Shown here: positions 14,339-14,816 of the stretch, one piece after another
Position numbering within the stretch: position 1 is the stretch's first letter
How the letters are laid out: each line of letters opens with the position of its first letter
Assembly: GCA_031267345.1 (NCBI GenBank)
Contig: JAIRZG010000031.1
Coordinates: 1 to 14,816, forward strand
Direction: 5' to 3'
DNA from: Zoogloeaceae bacterium
GTDB taxonomy: Bacteria; Pseudomonadota; Gammaproteobacteria; Burkholderiales; Rhodocyclaceae
Length of the DNA: 14,816 nucleotides
Program-made: the position numbers and the translations under genes
The notes under the pieces: model-generated
Database searches by the model: none
What the model was told of the DNA's origin: nothing
The model's input: only the letters and a program-made list of their open reading frames with translations

Positions 14339-14660
14339 CGGGATGTGCGAGCTACGCTTGCTGGATCGCTTCAGAAACTACGCGCTCACCGGCGAAAAGG
14401 GCGCGGCTTCAGTGGGGCATTGATTCCAGTTCCAGATCGTGCGTGACGTTTTAGATGCGCCGCAGACCGTGCACGTCGCACGGCAAGGCGAAGTCGACAA
14501 CGTCACGGGTGATCTGGAACTGGAATCAACCCCAAGGGGATCGTCAAGCGGAAGAAGCGACAATCGCTCGATGAATCTGCCCACCCGCCAACAGCCGCGT
14601 ATTTGCGCGGACTGCTTTTGCCAAAAACATTGTGCCTGGCGCCCAGTTCATTTAGATCAC
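14339..14660. other. Gene-poor accessory stretch before the IS630-like element
   Basis: No complete gene is recognised. A 26-codon frame (ATG 14343 to TGA 14423, containing LLDRFRNYALTGEKGA) could be the end of a lost gene, but I cannot name it. The main structure is the long inverted repeat described separately (14420-14529). A small hairpin CCGCG/CGCGG (14595-14599 with 14606-14610), with a few T's following on the plus strand, may be a weak terminator. Confidence 0.4.
14420..14529. repeat. Long inverted repeat, 31-bp arms
   Basis: Positions 14420-14450 and 14499-14529 are inverted copies with 28 of 31 matches; the outer 19 bases are identical (beginning TTGATTCCAGTTCCAGATC). The 48-base centre is not itself symmetrical and encodes nothing recognisable. 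The arms read as WNWNQ in one frame and DLELES in another, outward from the centre, so they may be two opposed copies of one gene end. It may be a miniature transposable element, or a duplication made during insertion of neighbouring elements. Confidence 0.65.
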
Positions 14661-14661
14661 A

Positions 14662-14690
14662 TTAACAAATAATTGATTATTGTGTATGAT
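14662..14690 (+). promoter_or_regulatory. Putative promoter of the IS630-like transposase
   Basis: TTAACA (14662-14667) and TATGAT (14685-14690) are separated by 17 bases, close to the sigma-70 consensus. A tandem 11-bp repeat TGTAGGGGATA (14690-14700 and 14701-14711) follows immediately, then AGGAGG (14715-14720) four bases before the ATG at 14725. Confidence 0.5.
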
Positions 14691-14724
14691 GTAGGGGATA
14701 TGTAGGGGATATACAGGAGGAGAG

Positions 14725-14816
14725 ATGCCAAGGCCATTGTCGAATGATCTGCGAAAAAGGATAGTCGCGGGCAAGGAAGAAGGGAGGAGTCACGCGGAGA
14801 TAGCGAGGCAGATGCG
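14725..14816 (+). CDS. IS630-family-like transposase, N-terminal part (runs off the window)
   Basis: Thirty codons are visible, starting MPRPLSNDLRKRIVA and continuing with EEGRSHAEIARQM. This is the opening helix-turn-helix of IS630-type transposases, which in this family begins with a DLRxRI/V segment followed by a G-S-x-x-E-I-A-x-x turn. The ribosome binding site AGGAGG is strong, and a good promoter sits upstream, so the gene may be intact. The catalytic DDE domain lies beyond the window. The left end of the element should be a TA target site upstream (TA dinucleotides occur at 14685 and in the tandem repeat), but I cannot fix it. Another HTH protein is possible, though less likely. Confidence 0.65.
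   Translation, partial: MPRPLSNDLRKRIVAGKEEGRSHAEIARQM

Noticed and set aside
14343..14423. A 26-codon plus-strand frame as a small gene
   Set aside because: It has no clear ribosome binding site, lies between two repeat elements and matches no family I recognise; more likely a gene fragment or chance frame.

Overview
The window looks like a stretch of GC-rich (roughly 60%) proteobacterial chromosome, most likely betaproteobacterial. The evidence is protein family character and two gene orders I know from that class: RNB nuclease / TonB-like protein / aroE / mtgA, and pdxJ-acpS-nagZ. A genus cannot be assigned from the sequence alone. There are no rRNA or tRNA genes, no CRISPR array and no phage module.

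Layout. (1) Positions 192-6324, plus strand: a compact run of six genes, uppP, a YqiA-type esterase, an RNB-domain exoribonuclease, a TonB-C-terminal-domain protein, aroE and mtgA. Neighbours overlap or lie a few bases apart except in front of aroE, where a short repeat element has been inserted. (2) 6325-7080: a scar of mobile and defence DNA with the last ~117 codons of a type I restriction HsdR gene (minus) butted against a ~59-codon piece of an IS481-like transposase (plus). (3) 7081-11966, minus strand: an NAD salvage cluster read as pncA-like amidase, pncB, a DUF1152 gene of unknown function, then nadE. (4) 12142-14248, plus strand and divergent from the NAD cluster: pdxJ, acpS, nagZ, all overlapping. 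(5) 14243-14816: an accessory tail with two different inverted-repeat elements and the start of an IS630-like transposase that runs off the window.

How the genes work together. The first block is mainly envelope related. UppP recycles the undecaprenyl carrier, MtgA polymerises glycan strands and NagZ in the last block recycles muropeptides. AroE serves aromatic amino acid synthesis and the RNB enzyme RNA turnover. The NAD cluster could take nicotinamide to nicotinate (PncA-like), to NaMN (PncB) and, after an adenylyltransferase not present here, NaAD to NAD (NadE). A DUF1152 gene sits 13 bp after pncB and before nadE, which makes it a candidate unknown player in NAD metabolism.

Most notable: (a) aroE begins inside a 182-bp element with 32-bp imperfect terminal inverted repeats built of 7-bp units (consensus about GACRGAR). 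The element appears to supply the Shine-Dalgarno sequence, the start codon and about 50 extra N-terminal residues, and its RNA could fold in mutually exclusive ways around the start. (b) DUF1152 lies inside the NAD salvage cluster and has lower GC than its neighbours. (c) nagZ ends exactly inside a palindromic repeat and seems to lack its usual C-terminal tail.
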